Part shown: piece by piece, positions 17,517 through 28,201 of the stretch
Layout: each line of letters begins with the position of its first letter
Position numbering within the stretch: the stretch's first letter is position 1
Source: an uncultured Alphaproteobacteria bacterium
GTDB lineage: Bacteria > Pseudomonadota > Alphaproteobacteria > Rs-D84
Length of the DNA stretch: 64,000 nucleotides
Direction of reading: 5' to 3'
Assembly: GCA_947054455.1 (NCBI GenBank)
Contig: CAMRWN010000002.1
Span: forward strand, 120,104-184,103
Made by a program: the position numbers and the translations under genes
The notes under the pieces: generated by a model
Database searches by the model: none
What the model saw: the letters and a program-made list of their open reading frames with translations, nothing else
Told to the model about the DNA's origin: nothing

Positions 17517-17546
17517 AATGCGGCGGGAAATTCCGCCGCATTTTAT
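17517..17546. terminator. Bidirectional intrinsic terminator
   Basis: Stem aatgcggcgg/ccgccgcatt with 6-base loop between the 17049 gene and the convergent amidase. Confidence 0.9.
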
Positions 17547-18700
17547 ACATCAAAATTATAATTTTTTACTGATTTTACAATTGCGTTAACCAGCTTGTTC
17601 TGGTGGTTGTCGGATTTCAGCAAACGCTCTTCGGCCGCATTTGACAAATGCCCCAGTTCAATCAACGCGCTGGGGACCGCGCAACGCAAAACCGCGAACG
17701 GCGCATGACGAACGCCCGGGCCGGGCTGCGCCTCTATCCCGCCGCTGCGAAACGCGCGCGAACATCCGTTGGCATACTCTTCGCTCATTTCGGCCAAGGC
17801 ATGCTGCTGCAGCGCAGACAACGCGACACGTATGTCTTTTTCAAAGTCAGAGAAATCGGACACCCCTATTCTATCGGCCGCGTTTTCGGATTCGGCCAAT
17901 TTTTTCGCTTCTTCGTCGGACGCCTTTTCGGACAATGTGTAAATCGAGAAGCCCTTCATTGCACGGCTGGGGTTTGCGTTCGCATGCAGTGATAAAAACA
18001 AGTCCGCCTTGCGCTGTTCGCCGATTTCGGCACGCTGGGCCAATTTAAGATATCGGTCATCGCTGCGTGTCATATAAGTTTTGAATCCCGCCGCATCCAA
18101 TTTCGTCCGCAGCTTTTTCGCCACCGCCAGAACGATATCCTTTTCACGGGTTCCGCCCTTGCCTATGCAGCCGGGATCCTTGCCGCCGTGTCCCGCATCA
18201 ATGACGATAACATATTTATGCGCGGGCGCCGTTTTCGTTCCCGTTGATGCAGCGGCCGTTGCAGTTCTGGCCGGCGCAGTGCCGGCGGCAAAATCCAAAA
18301 CCAGACGATATCCGTAATCGCCGTTCGGTTCCAAAACCATGATTTGATTTTTCGGAATCTGGCCGACAGGTTTGCGCAGGTTTGCCGCAATCTGCAGGCG
18401 GTCGCCAACCTGGGTTTGGGAAACAGAAGATATCAGCGTTCCCGACGCCAGCGACGGCGACAGCGATTGATTTGCGGCCGTATTTGCCAAACTTATTATC
18501 AAACGGTTTTCAGGATACGACAGCATATAGCTGGGGCGCATGGATGTTTCAATCACCAGGCGGGTTTTGTTTCCCGGCTGAACACCGGTTCGCAGCGAGC
18601 GCAACGAATTTCGTGCCGCCAGCGCCATCTTGGGCGCGATAGCCACCGCCGCGACTGAAAAACCGGTTATTTTCAAAAGAGTACGTCTGGATACTTTCAT
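17543..18700 (-). CDS. amiC: N-acetylmuramoyl-L-alanine amidase (AmiC-type), Tat-exported
   Basis: Cleaves the amide bond between MurNAc and the stem peptide during cell separation. 385 residues. A twin-arginine signal (SRRTLLKITG, then a hydrophobic stretch to ALAA) suggests Tat export. An AMIN domain lies at about 35-130. The Amidase_3 domain starts with VIVIDAGHGGKDPGCIG (zinc His), continues with the zinc Glu in GGTREKDIVLAVAKKL and SLHANAN (zinc His), and ends with ALIELGHLSNAAEE (catalytic Glu). Length and layout fit AmiC. It is monocistronic between two intrinsic terminators. Confidence 0.94.
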   Translation of the reverse strand: MKVSRRTLLKITGFSVAAVAIAPKMALAARNSLRSLRTGVQPGNKTRLVIETSMRPSYMLSYPENRLIISLANTAANQSLSPSLASGTLISSVSQTQVGDRLQIAANLRKPVGQIPKNQIMVLEPNGDYGYRLVLDFAAGTAPARTATAAASTGTKTAPAHKYVIVIDAGHGGKDPGCIGKGGTREKDIVLAVAKKLRTKLDAAGFKTYMTRSDDRYLKLAQRAEIGEQRKADLFLSLHANANPSRAMKGFSIYTLSEKASDEEAKKLAESENAADRIGVSDFSDFEKDIRVALSALQQHALAEMSEEYANGCSRAFRSGGIEAQPGPGVRHAPFAVLRCAVPSALIELGHLSNAAEERLLKSDNHQNKLVNAIVKSVKNYNFDV

Positions 18701-18751
18701 TTGAGTGAAATTATATCAAATTTTTAAAAACTGCACAAGTCCCGCGTCCGA

Positions 18752-18777
18752 AAAAATCCCCCAAGGCGGGGGATTTT
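18752..18777. terminator. Intrinsic terminator
   Basis: Stem atccccc/gggggat with A and T runs, just after the stop of the 18782 gene. Confidence 0.85.
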
Positions 18778-18781
18778 AAAA

Positions 18782-20026
18782 TTACTTGCTGACGCAGTTT
18801 GCAAATATTTGCGCAATCAGGGACGATTCCTCGCCGGTCATTGATGCGACCGGCACGACATAGCAGCGCGCACTGTCGCGCATAATGAACACCTTAGTTC
18901 CGCGCTTGTATGCGTTTTTCATATTGTCAATCTGGGCCGAAGACAGAAACGCGTTCTGGGTTGTCGCCGGCAACGACATCGCGGCGTTTACCACCTGATG
19001 CGCGGTGCCATAGCTCCACAATTCCGACATGGATGTGATTTCCATATAAACCGGCCAGTTTTCATACGGGTTTTCTTTTGCCTCTTCCACGGTCGGGAAC
19101 GCAACCCCGGTGATAAGCGCCGCCGCCGTCTGCAGTGCGGTCGGCTGAGATGCGCCGGAAGATGTGTGCGAAACCGTATTAAGCTGCATATTATCGCCGC
19201 ACGCCAAATTCATTCGGTTTGTATACCCGGCCAGCACCGCGTCAACCGCATTCTGCCAGTCGGCGCCCTTTTTATTTAAATCCAAACTGACGATTTTTTC
19301 CGCCCATCCCCAAACACTGGCGCCGACATTGCCCGCGTTTGCAAAACGGGTGACCATTTCCGCACTGCCCCCCGGAACGCCTGCACCGCAATAGTCCGTC
19401 AGTTGCGATGTCAGCATGCTGGTCGTTTCGTTCCCGTACGCCAGCGAAACCGAATGACATGCCATGGCGGCTTCCAATTCCTGGCGACGCTGCAGGCACA
19501 AATCGGAATGAGACTTGCTCAGCTGTGTGGCCATGTTTGACATCGCCAGATAAGACATCAATTCCTGTTGCACATACGACGGACACAGACGCGCCGCGGT
19601 GTTCATGCCACCAACGCCCGTACGTGTGTTCGTATCGTACTGCGGCAGCAGGATAGATGTGTCCTTTTGCAGGCACAGCAATGTATAATTGTACAGTTCG
19701 CTTTCGGTCGCATACTGGCAACGGCCGTCGCGCTGGCCCGGGATGACGGAAACGTCCCCGCAATAATCCGACAGACACTTGTAAATGCGTTCACGGCACG
19801 CGGTGTCGACATCGGGCTGGGTTATCATATAATATGTATTGCGCTGATTTGCCTTGTACGCATTTGCCAGACCCTGGTTCCCGCGCGCGCCGCCCGTTCC
19901 GGACGCAGACGACGATACCCCGCGCACGGTGTTTGACGCCCCCACGGTACCCGCAGACAGTGCATATGCCCCACCGCCCCAGCAGCATAATCCGACCAAA
20001 CCAAACAATGCAAAGATGTTTTTCAT
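18782..20026 (-). CDS. Secreted protein of unknown function
   Basis: 414 residues with a signal peptide (MKNIFALFGLVGLCCWGGGAYA). A Ser/Gly-rich linker (residues about 25-50) follows, then a folded part with several Cys (for example CRERIYKCLSDYCGD and CQYATESELYNYTLLCLQ), probably disulfide-bonded in the periplasm or outside. No domain recognised. It is single, with its own terminator. The start at 20026 fits the signal peptide. Confidence 0.75.
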   Translation of the reverse strand: MKNIFALFGLVGLCCWGGGAYALSAGTVGASNTVRGVSSSASGTGGARGNQGLANAYKANQRNTYYMITQPDVDTACRERIYKCLSDYCGDVSVIPGQRDGRCQYATESELYNYTLLCLQKDTSILLPQYDTNTRTGVGGMNTAARLCPSYVQQELMSYLAMSNMATQLSKSHSDLCLQRRQELEAAMACHSVSLAYGNETTSMLTSQLTDYCGAGVPGGSAEMVTRFANAGNVGASVWGWAEKIVSLDLNKKGADWQNAVDAVLAGYTNRMNLACGDNMQLNTVSHTSSGASQPTALQTAAALITGVAFPTVEEAKENPYENWPVYMEITSMSELWSYGTAHQVVNAAMSLPATTQNAFLSSAQIDNMKNAYKRGTKVFIMRDSARCYVVPVASMTGEESSLIAQIFANCVSK

Positions 20027-20131
20027 TGAAAATCCCTCTCGTTATCAGAAATTTTAACACATCGGGATTCAAAAGGCAAACATTCATTTAACACGGCATG
20101 CAACAAATCGATTGATTTGCACTGACAAATC

Positions 20132-20137
20132 TATAAT
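20132..20137 (+). promoter_or_regulatory. -10 box of prfB, nearly leaderless
   Basis: TATAAT 9 bases before the ATG at 20147, so transcription should start about 3 bases before the start codon. The -35 is poor (CGATTG at 17-base spacing). Confidence 0.55.
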
Positions 20138-20146
20138 AATTCGGGC

Positions 20147-21218
20147 ATGATTATACCAAATGAAATTTTAACCCGAATTTCCGACGACATTTCCGCCGTC
20201 AGGGGGTTTCTTTGACCCGGCAAAGCTGGAATCTGAAATAAGCGAACTGACCCGCCAGACCGAAAATCCCGAATTTTGGGATAATCCGGACGCCGCGCGT
20301 ACTGTAATGCAGAAAAAATCATCCAAGGAAAAGGCGTTAAGCGAACTGCGCGCAATGGAATCCGAATATGCCAACCTGCGTGATTTATATGAAATCGCCC
20401 CGGATGACGCGGATGTTGTCGCAGCGATTGAAAATTTGGCGGATACGGCGCACCGCGCGAAATTTATCACCCTGTTCAAAGACCCGGCGGACAATAACGG
20501 CGCATTCTTGTTCATCCAGGCCGGCGCCGGCGGAACCGAGGCCCAAGACTGGGCCCAGATGCTGTCGCGGATGTACGCCCGCTGGGCCGAGCGGCACGGA
20601 TTTTCAACAGAGGTCATAGAAGAACACGAAGGCGACACCGCGGGAATAAAAAACATTACATACCGCATATCTGGCGAACGCGCGTACGGTTGGCTAAAGA
20701 ATGAAATCGGTGTGCATCGTCTGGTGCGTATATCACCCTTTAACGCCAATGGCAAACGCCAGACCAGCTTCGCATCCGTCGACGTATGGCCCGACATCGA
20801 CGACACCATAGAAATAGAAATAAACGACAAAGACCTGCGGATTGATACATACCGTTCGTCCGGCGCGGGTGGCCAGCATGTTAACAAAACCGACAGCGCG
20901 GTGCGCATAACCCACCTGCCTACGAATACGGTGGTAACATGCCAGAACGAACGCAGCCAGATTCAAAACAAGGAAATGGCGATGAAAATGCTGCGTTCGC
21001 GCCTGTATGAACTGGAACTGCAGAAACGCGCCGAGGAGGAAAATGCCGCCAAGGCCGCGCAAAAGAAAATCGAATGGGGCAGCCAGATTCGCAACTATGT
21101 ACTGTACCCATACCAGCTGGTCAAGGATGTGCGCACCGGGGTCGAAAAAACTGATTCCGATGCGGTTCTGGACGGGGATTTGGACGAATTTATGCTAAGC
21201 CTGCTGCAGCGCGGATAA
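20147..21218 (+). CDS. prfB: Peptide chain release factor 2, with programmed +1 frameshift
   Basis: Releases the peptide at UGA and UAA codons. The first 22 codons (20147-20212) end in CTT followed by an in-frame TGA at 20213. Skipping the T at 20213 continues in the +1 frame (20214-21218), giving 356 residues. The slip site has all classic parts: internal Shine-Dalgarno-like AGGGGG (20201-20206), slippery CTT and TGA followed by C. Recognition motif SPF (VRISPFNANGKRQTSF) and the catalytic GGQ (SSGAGGQHVNKTDSAV) are present. RF2 thus controls its own synthesis, as in most bacteria. Confidence 0.97.
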
Positions 21219-21219
21219 A

Positions 21220-21430
21220 AAAACAAACCGGCTTAGGCCGGTTTTTATTCTGGTGCACCCGGCGCGATTCACTCGGCATAAATGCCTGCGTGGCATTCCT
21301 GACGTCTCGACTGCGCGAATGCTTGTCTCGACTAGTCATTGTCGAACGCGCGTTCTAATCGCGGCATATAAAATAAAAAACAAACCGGCTTATGCCGGTT
21401 TTTATTCTGGTGCACCCGGCGCGATTCGAA
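21220..21430. repeat. Direct repeat: terminator plus 3' end of tRNA-Arg, copies 160 bp apart
   Basis: About 51 bases (terminator hairpin, then tctggtgcacccggcgcgattc) occur at 21220-21270 and again at 21379-21430, where the second copy runs into the complete tRNA-Arg. The first copy has only the tRNA 3' end. The 108 bases between hold no gene. Confidence 0.85.
21225..21246 (+). terminator. Intrinsic terminator of prfB
   Basis: Stem aaaccggc/gccggttt followed by T run. An almost identical hairpin lies at about 21381-21404. Confidence 0.88.
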
Positions 21431-21484
21431 CGCGCAATCCCCGCCTTCGGAGGGCGATGCTCTATCCAGTTGAGCCACGGGTGC
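21408..21484 (-). tRNA. tRNA-Arg (anticodon CCG)
   Basis: 77-nt cloverleaf: acceptor GCACCCG/CGGGTGC, encoded CCA, D-arm GCTC/GAGC, anticodon loop CTCCGAA (CCG), T-loop TTCGAAT. Confidence 0.95.
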
Positions 21485-21495
21485 AAGTATTCCTG

Positions 21496-21523
21496 ATTGT
21501 ACCGCTTTTTATAAAAAATGCAA
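21496..21523 (-). promoter_or_regulatory. Promoter of tRNA-Arg
   Basis: Minus strand TTGCAT (21523-21518), 16-base spacer, TACAAT (21501-21496). Confidence 0.8.
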
Positions 21524-21634
21524 GCAGTGCTTTCACATATTTAAACGCCGCGCACACGTTCGGCAAAAATACGATTGCAACAGGAAATAATTCCCGCTAC
21601 AGTTCATACATAATATAAATAGGAGGGAATTCAT

Positions 21635-22087
21635 ATGTTCAGATTTTTGTTAATTGCACTGGCACTGGCGGGTTGCAACAGTATTTATGTAAAGCCCGGT
21701 ACACTGGATACCACCAAAACATTTTACGCGGACCGCGGCGGATACACAATGCGCCGCAGCATCAAGCAACAGATGGAGGCACGTGGATATAACGTGGTTG
21801 TCGGCATCGCCAAATCAGCCACACATTTGAACGACGGCGCCGAAGGAATAGAAATTGATTCCGCTGGCGTTCCAAACGATGCGCGCTATATTGTCAAAGT
21901 AAATGAACGCCGTGAAATGTTCAATCCGTTTTGGTGTCCGCTGAATGGTTTTTGGTGGTGGAATTTCAACGTATCCATTGCCGACCAGAAAACGGGACAA
22001 GAACTGATGACATGGCGCGGGCGCGGATGCTCGCACAGTTCGCTGCGCAAGCTGAACAAAATTTTGGAACAAATGGAAATTAAATGA
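21635..22087 (+). CDS. Small lipoprotein, unknown function
   Basis: 150 residues. Lipobox LALAGC with the modified Cys at residue 14 makes it a membrane-anchored lipoprotein. The mature part has a Trp-rich stretch (NPFWCPLNGFWWWNFN) and an ending (RGRGCSHSSLRKLNKILEQM) without a known domain. Strong ribosome binding site (AGGAGGG). Its TGA overlaps the ATG of the next gene (ATGA), so both are translated together. Confidence 0.78.
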   Translation: MFRFLLIALALAGCNSIYVKPGTLDTTKTFYADRGGYTMRRSIKQQMEARGYNVVVGIAKSATHLNDGAEGIEIDSAGVPNDARYIVKVNERREMFNPFWCPLNGFWWWNFNVSIADQKTGQELMTWRGRGCSHSSLRKLNKILEQMEIK

Positions 22088-22509
22088 CGTCAGACGAAAA
22101 TATCGCGGCAATTTTAGAAATAGTCAGGGCGTGCGACGCCCTGCAATTGTGTACGTGCGGCGCGACCGAATACCCAGAAACACGACACGTATCCAATGCA
22201 ATGAACCGTGATGCGAATGATTTGACACTGATGTTCATGACCGGCGCAAAAACGCCAAAGGCGGCACAACTGCGCGCTAATCCTAAATGCTGTCTGTACT
22301 ATTTCAACGACGCAAACCGTCATGCGGTGCGACTGTTCGGCGAAATCGAATTTATTGCGGACATGGCGTTGCGACGCGTGCACTGGCGACCGGAATTTGC
22401 AAAATTCGGATACAACGGCCCAGACGACCCGGATTTCGCGCTTATGCGTTTTATACCACGAAAATACAAATTTTATGTCGCATCCGAGTTAAAATCAGGA
22501 ACACTGTGA
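22084..22509 (+). CDS. Pyridoxamine 5'-phosphate oxidase-like (split-barrel flavin) protein
   Basis: 141 residues resembling the general stress protein 26 branch of the split-barrel FMN-binding superfamily. Seen: an N-terminal helix, CTCGATEYPETRHVSNAM as first barrel strands, LTLMFMTGAKTPKAAQLRANPKCCLYYF (family pattern of FxT...K...L..NP.v.l.f) and VRLFGEIEFIAD. Substrate unknown; these proteins often bind flavin or heme. Translationally coupled to the lipoprotein gene. Confidence 0.75.
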   Translation: MTSDENIAAILEIVRACDALQLCTCGATEYPETRHVSNAMNRDANDLTLMFMTGAKTPKAAQLRANPKCCLYYFNDANRHAVRLFGEIEFIADMALRRVHWRPEFAKFGYNGPDDPDFALMRFIPRKYKFYVASELKSGTL

Positions 22510-22522
22510 AAATAACAATAAA

Positions 22523-22550
22523 AAAAGGGGCCGAAAAAACGGCCCCTTTT
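22523..22550. terminator. Bidirectional intrinsic terminator
   Basis: Stem aaaaggggccg/cggcccctttt with 6-base A loop between convergent genes. Confidence 0.92.
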
Positions 22551-22565
22551 AAACAACTTGTGATA

Positions 22566-23189
22566 TTATTCATCAATGTTTGTGTATTCGCAAAAACCTT
22601 CGTTTGTATCGCAGCGGGAAATTGTGCCTTCGCTGATGAAATATCCGCGTTCATGCAGACATGCCGCGCACATTTCCGGGGCCTCGGTTCCGATGTGCCA
22701 GTTGCCACAGTTTGTGCAGCGCCACATGACAACCTTGTCCTGTTTGAACAATGTGCCGTTTTCAATGGCTTCGGCCAGTGCGCGATAACGCGATTCATGA
22801 TAACGTTCGGCATAACCGATGTTTTTCAAAACTTCCGCAATCGCCGGGAAGCCTTCCTGGGCCGCAATCTGGGCAAATTTCGGATACATTTCGGTATTTT
22901 CTTCGTGTTCACCGTATGCCGCCGCCTTCAGATTTTCCAATGTAGTTCCGATTTTGCCGGCCGGGAAAGACGCGGTAATTTCCAAATCACCGCCTTCCAA
23001 AAACTTGAACAGACGAGACGCGTGTTCCTTTTCCTGGTCCGCAGTTTCCAAAAAGATTTTCGCAATTGCCTGATAGCCTTCCTTTTTCGCCTTGGATGCA
23101 AAGAAGGTATAACGGTTGCGCGCCTGGGATTCGCCGGCAAATGCCATCAGCAAATTCTTTTCGGTCTGCGTTCCTTTTAGTGTTGCCAT
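22566..23189 (-). CDS. rbr: Rubrerythrin
   Basis: Di-iron protein that reduces peroxide in anaerobes and microaerophiles, suggesting a low-oxygen habitat. 207 residues: a four-helix ferritin-like domain with FAGESQARNRYTFFA, ADQEKEHASRLFKF (ExxH iron site) and YHESRYRALAEAI, then a rubredoxin-like C-terminus with CTNCG and CAAC iron ligands. Start at 23189 (MATLKGTQTEKNL) chosen by its GGAG ribosome binding site. The C-terminal tail after the rubredoxin part (about 25 residues with two more Cys) is longer than usual. Confidence 0.94.
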   Translation of the reverse strand: MATLKGTQTEKNLLMAFAGESQARNRYTFFASKAKKEGYQAIAKIFLETADQEKEHASRLFKFLEGGDLEITASFPAGKIGTTLENLKAAAYGEHEENTEMYPKFAQIAAQEGFPAIAEVLKNIGYAERYHESRYRALAEAIENGTLFKQDKVVMWRCTNCGNWHIGTEAPEMCAACLHERGYFISEGTISRCDTNEGFCEYTNIDE

Positions 23190-23271
23190 GATTTTCTCCT
23201 TTATGTAGTTTAGCTTGTGCATAAAATCCTAGCACATGGTAATTGAAAAATCAAAAAAATTATTATGCCGC

Positions 23272-25150
<1,879 letters not shown>

Positions 25151-25181
25151 TTAAACACATTAAAAATAAAAAGGCAAAAAA

Positions 25182-25412
25182 ATGTTTGGAAAAGTAAAAA
25201 AAGTATTCTTTACCGGTGTGTTTGGGATTTTGTATGTTTCGTTTATTGCACAGTTGGTATATATTCTGGGCTGGACACACGGATTTGAAAACAAACTGAT
25301 TCAGCTGGCGTTGCTGTCGCTGGAATGGCTGGTTCTGATTGCGGCACGTTATCTGTCAAAGCGCAGCAGCGGTGCCGCCCAGCATAACGGCTATAACAAC
25401 CGCCGTCGTTAA
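25182..25412 (+). CDS. Small two-helix membrane protein
   Basis: 76 residues with two hydrophobic segments (about 9-29 and 41-58) and a basic, Asn/Arg-rich tail (NGYNNRRR). A GG-containing A-rich ribosome binding site precedes it. Lies between ssrA and a terminator. No family recognised; small size but base use matches neighbouring genes. Confidence 0.65.
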   Translation: MFGKVKKVFFTGVFGILYVSFIAQLVYILGWTHGFENKLIQLALLSLEWLVLIAARYLSKRSSGAAQHNGYNNRRR

Positions 25413-25430
25413 TATTGCGACAACGCATAA

Positions 25431-25457
25431 AAAATCCCCGCAATCGGGGATTTTTTT
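25431..25457 (+). terminator. Intrinsic terminator
   Basis: Stem aaaatccccg/cggggatttt, loop caat, seven T. Confidence 0.9.
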
Positions 25458-25541
25458 ATATTCGTTTTGCCCGGCGAAGAATCCGCCCCCCCAACATATC
25501 CCGCACTATAAAAGTTCATTTTATTCTTGTCCATATTGCTC

Positions 25542-25569
25542 TTGAAAATCAATAAAAATGCCTTATTAT
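25542..25569 (+). promoter_or_regulatory. Promoter of the lon-like gene, nearly leaderless
   Basis: TTGAAA (25542-25547), 16-base spacer, TATTAT (25564-25569). Predicted start about 4 bases before the ATG at 25580; no Shine-Dalgarno is present. Confidence 0.65.
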
Positions 25570-25579
25570 TAGTTTTACC

Positions 25580-27337
25580 ATGAAAGAATATATTTTACCT
25601 TTTCGAAATCTTGTCGTCAGCCCGGGATTAACCGTGCCGCTGTACATAGACAATCCATTATCTATCGCCTGCATAGAAGCCGCGATGAAAAACAGCCGCC
25701 GCATCGTCCTGACGCCGCAGCACAGCTGGGGCTATCCGGCCGAGGCCGGGGATGTATATGATGCGGGGACAATCGGCGACATCGCCCAGGTTTTACGCAT
25801 GCCGGACGGTTCGGTTCACGCAATAGTACGCACGACGGGCGTTGTAAAGATATCGGACATTTCCGTTGAAAACGGATTGTTTACCGGCGAAATGACGCCG
25901 CTGGAAATTCTGGACGACATGGAAACGGAACGCGTCGTTGCATTGCGCGACAAGATAACCGCAAATCTGCAGTCGCTATATGCATCGCGCAAGGCCAAGA
26001 CGGACAAGCTGCGCGCTGTTGCACAAAATTATCCGCTGCCGGCGTTCATAGACTCGGTCGTGCAAATGCTGGACGTTGAAACGGACATATCCGTCCAGAT
26101 TCTGTGCGCAAACACTTGGCTGGAAAAACTGATTATTCTGCTGGGCCAGGTCAACCTGCTGGGCGAGACGATGAAAATAGAAGATTCCATCAACCGCCGC
26201 ATAAACCAGCAAATGGAAAACGGCCGCCGCGACGCATTTCTGCAGGAAAAGCTGCGTGCGATTCAAAAAGAACTGGGCGACGACAGCGAGGAAATGGATG
26301 CGGAAAACATGCGCCGCCGCATAGAAAAAGCCCCCCTGCCCGCGGATGCCCGCGACAAGGCCATGTCGGAATGGCGCCGCATGCGCAGTCTGTCGCCAAT
26401 GTCGAACGAAGGCGGCCTGCTGAAGACATATCTGGATGAACTGCTGGCGATGCCATGGACAAAATCTTCGTCTGCGCCGATTGATTTGAAAAATGCACGC
26501 GCCACATTGGATTCGTGCCACAGCGGCATGCCCGGCGTCAAGGAACGCATTCTGGAACACATTGCAGTCATGAAAAAAACGGGCCGCAACCAAGGCAGCA
26601 TTTTATGTCTGGTCGGGGCGCCGGGTGTCGGCAAGACATCCCTGTGCAAGTCAATTGCAGACGCACTGGGCCGCAAGTATCAGCGCATATCGCTGGGTGG
26701 AATATCGGACGAGTCGCATTTCCGCGGCCACCGCAAAACCTATATAGGTGCGCAAACCGGGCGAATAATGGACGCACTGAAACGCTGCAAGGTGAACAAT
26801 CCTGTCATTGTTTTGGACGAAATCGACAAAATGGGCCGCGATTGGCGCGGGGATCCGGAATCGGCGCTGCTGGAAATACTGGACCCGGAACAGAACAAGA
26901 CGTTCCGCGACCATTATCTGGAGGTTGATTTCGACCTGTCCAACGTATTGTTCATCGCAACCGCGAACAGTCTGAACATGTCCAGCGCGCTAAAAGACAG
27001 AATGGAAATTATCGAAATCCCCGGATATGACACCGCGGAAAAGATAAAAATCGCACGCGACCATCTGATTGCGCGCGCCGCCCGCGACACGGGTTGGGAC
27101 ATGGACAACATCGTCATATCAGACGACGCCATACGGCATGTTATTCAAAATCATACGTCGGAACAAGGCGTGCGCCAGTTGCAGCGCGAACTGACCGCGA
27201 TTCTGCGGCGCACCCTGCTGGAAAACGACGGCGAAGATGCAAAAACCGAATTTACACCGGCGACGATAGACAGACTGCTGTCCGTGCGTCAGTCGGCCGG
27301 ATTCGCAAAAAAAATCGGGTTCGGGATACGGGCCTAG
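25580..27337 (+). CDS. lon: Lon-like AAA+ protein lacking the protease domain
   Basis: 585 residues. The N-terminal LAN domain (PFRNLVVSPGLTVPLYI) and the coiled coil are present. The AAA+ module is complete: GAPGVGKTSLCKSIADALGR (Walker A), ISDESHFRGHRKTYIGA, VIVLDEIDKMG (Walker B), and the C-terminal helical lid with SEQGVRQLQRELTAILRR. Typical Lon is near 800 residues with a Ser-Lys protease domain after about residue 590. Here the chain stops at KKIGFGIRA, exactly where that domain would start, and the next gene begins 22 bases later. It cannot be proteolytic by itself. It may be an ATPase-only unfoldase or a decayed gene. The well-kept ATPase argues for function. Confidence 0.9.
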   Translation: MKEYILPFRNLVVSPGLTVPLYIDNPLSIACIEAAMKNSRRIVLTPQHSWGYPAEAGDVYDAGTIGDIAQVLRMPDGSVHAIVRTTGVVKISDISVENGLFTGEMTPLEILDDMETERVVALRDKITANLQSLYASRKAKTDKLRAVAQNYPLPAFIDSVVQMLDVETDISVQILCANTWLEKLIILLGQVNLLGETMKIEDSINRRINQQMENGRRDAFLQEKLRAIQKELGDDSEEMDAENMRRRIEKAPLPADARDKAMSEWRRMRSLSPMSNEGGLLKTYLDELLAMPWTKSSSAPIDLKNARATLDSCHSGMPGVKERILEHIAVMKKTGRNQGSILCLVGAPGVGKTSLCKSIADALGRKYQRISLGGISDESHFRGHRKTYIGAQTGRIMDALKRCKVNNPVIVLDEIDKMGRDWRGDPESALLEILDPEQNKTFRDHYLEVDFDLSNVLFIATANSLNMSSALKDRMEIIEIPGYDTAEKIKIARDHLIARAARDTGWDMDNIVISDDAIRHVIQNHTSEQGVRQLQRELTAILRRTLLENDGEDAKTEFTPATIDRLLSVRQSAGFAKKIGFGIRA

Positions 27338-27359
27338 CAAATAAACAAAAGGACATAAT

Positions 27360-27647
27360 ATGAAAATCCTGCATGCATACGAAATTGTAAAGACCATCGA
27401 AAAATCCAATGCCAAAATCCGCTTTCTAGAAGGTGCATATTCGGAACAATACATCTTGGACGACGTCAATCATTTCATAATCGCAACCAAACTGGGACCA
27501 GTAGCGGGCAAACAACTGATATACACAGCCAGCACAGAGGTGGCACACCCCTGCAATGATACTGATTTCCATGGACGCCCCGCGCAGATAATATTTGATG
27601 CCCTGCGCAAAAAAATGTGTCAAAATAATCAAAATCGGACGCGTTAA
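27360..27647 (+). CDS. Hypothetical 95-residue protein
   Basis: Small soluble protein with mixed charges, one Cys near each end of the second half, no recognised motif. AAAGGA ribosome binding site. It sits between the lon-like gene (22 bases) and tsaB (2 bases), so it is part of the same transcript. Confidence 0.65.
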   Translation: MKILHAYEIVKTIEKSNAKIRFLEGAYSEQYILDDVNHFIIATKLGPVAGKQLIYTASTEVAHPCNDTDFHGRPAQIIFDALRKKMCQNNQNRTR

Positions 27648-27649
27648 AA

Positions 27650-28201
27650 ATGATTTTGATAATAAATACATCAGGGGCCGGGCTGGAATTCGCAATGGGC
27701 GAACATTATGCGCACATTGATGCGGAAAAGCAGTCCGCCGCCCTGCCCGCCGCAACGCAAAAATTTTTAAACGAATGCGGCGCTGCATGGTCAGATTTGC
27801 ACGCAATCGGCGTTGTCGTTGGCCCCGGCAGTTTTACCGGCATTCGTCTGGGCATTGCATATGCCAAAGGACTGGCCATGGGATTGAACATTCCCGTCGT
27901 GCCAATCAGCGCATTTGAATTATACCTGGCGGCGACGCCGGACGCGTTTGTTGCAATTGATTCCGGACGCGGCGATTTCTTTGTCGCCGCACCGGGACTG
28001 ACGCCGTGTACAATGTCAATTGATGACGTTGAAACACGCCAGATGGAATGGCCCCGCACGGTCGGTCATCGTCCGTTCAACCTGGGGCTGGGGACGCATA
28101 TTGTGCAACAGAAACTGGATTCCGGCGCCATTGAACCTGCGGTTCCGATGTATCTGCGTCCCAGCTATGCGGAGCAAAACAACAAATGTTCGACGAAATA
28201 G
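27650..28201 (+). CDS. tsaB: tRNA threonylcarbamoyladenosine biosynthesis protein TsaB
   Basis: Partner of TsaD in making the t6A37 base of ANN-reading tRNAs. 183 residues with ILIINTSG at the start, the signature GVVVGPGSFTGIRLGIAYAKGLAMG and VPISAFELYLAA. Shorter than the usual 220-230 residues; the C-terminal part is reduced. Overlaps rimI by 16 bases, the frequent tsaB-rimI pairing. Confidence 0.92.
   Translation: MILIINTSGAGLEFAMGEHYAHIDAEKQSAALPAATQKFLNECGAAWSDLHAIGVVVGPGSFTGIRLGIAYAKGLAMGLNIPVVPISAFELYLAATPDAFVAIDSGRGDFFVAAPGLTPCTMSIDDVETRQMEWPRTVGHRPFNLGLGTHIVQQKLDSGAIEPAVPMYLRPSYAEQNNKCSTK

Noticed and set aside
20213-20215. In-frame stop in prfB read as a pseudogene
   Set aside because: The stop lies in the standard RF2 programmed frameshift site with internal Shine-Dalgarno-like AGGGGG and CTT TGA C.
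20168-20908. 246-residue open frame antisense to prfB
   Set aside because: Covers the catalytic GGQ region of release factor 2 on the other strand; no own signals.
22287-23180. 297-residue open frame antisense to rubrerythrin
   Set aside because: Shadow of a well-conserved gene; no domain seen.
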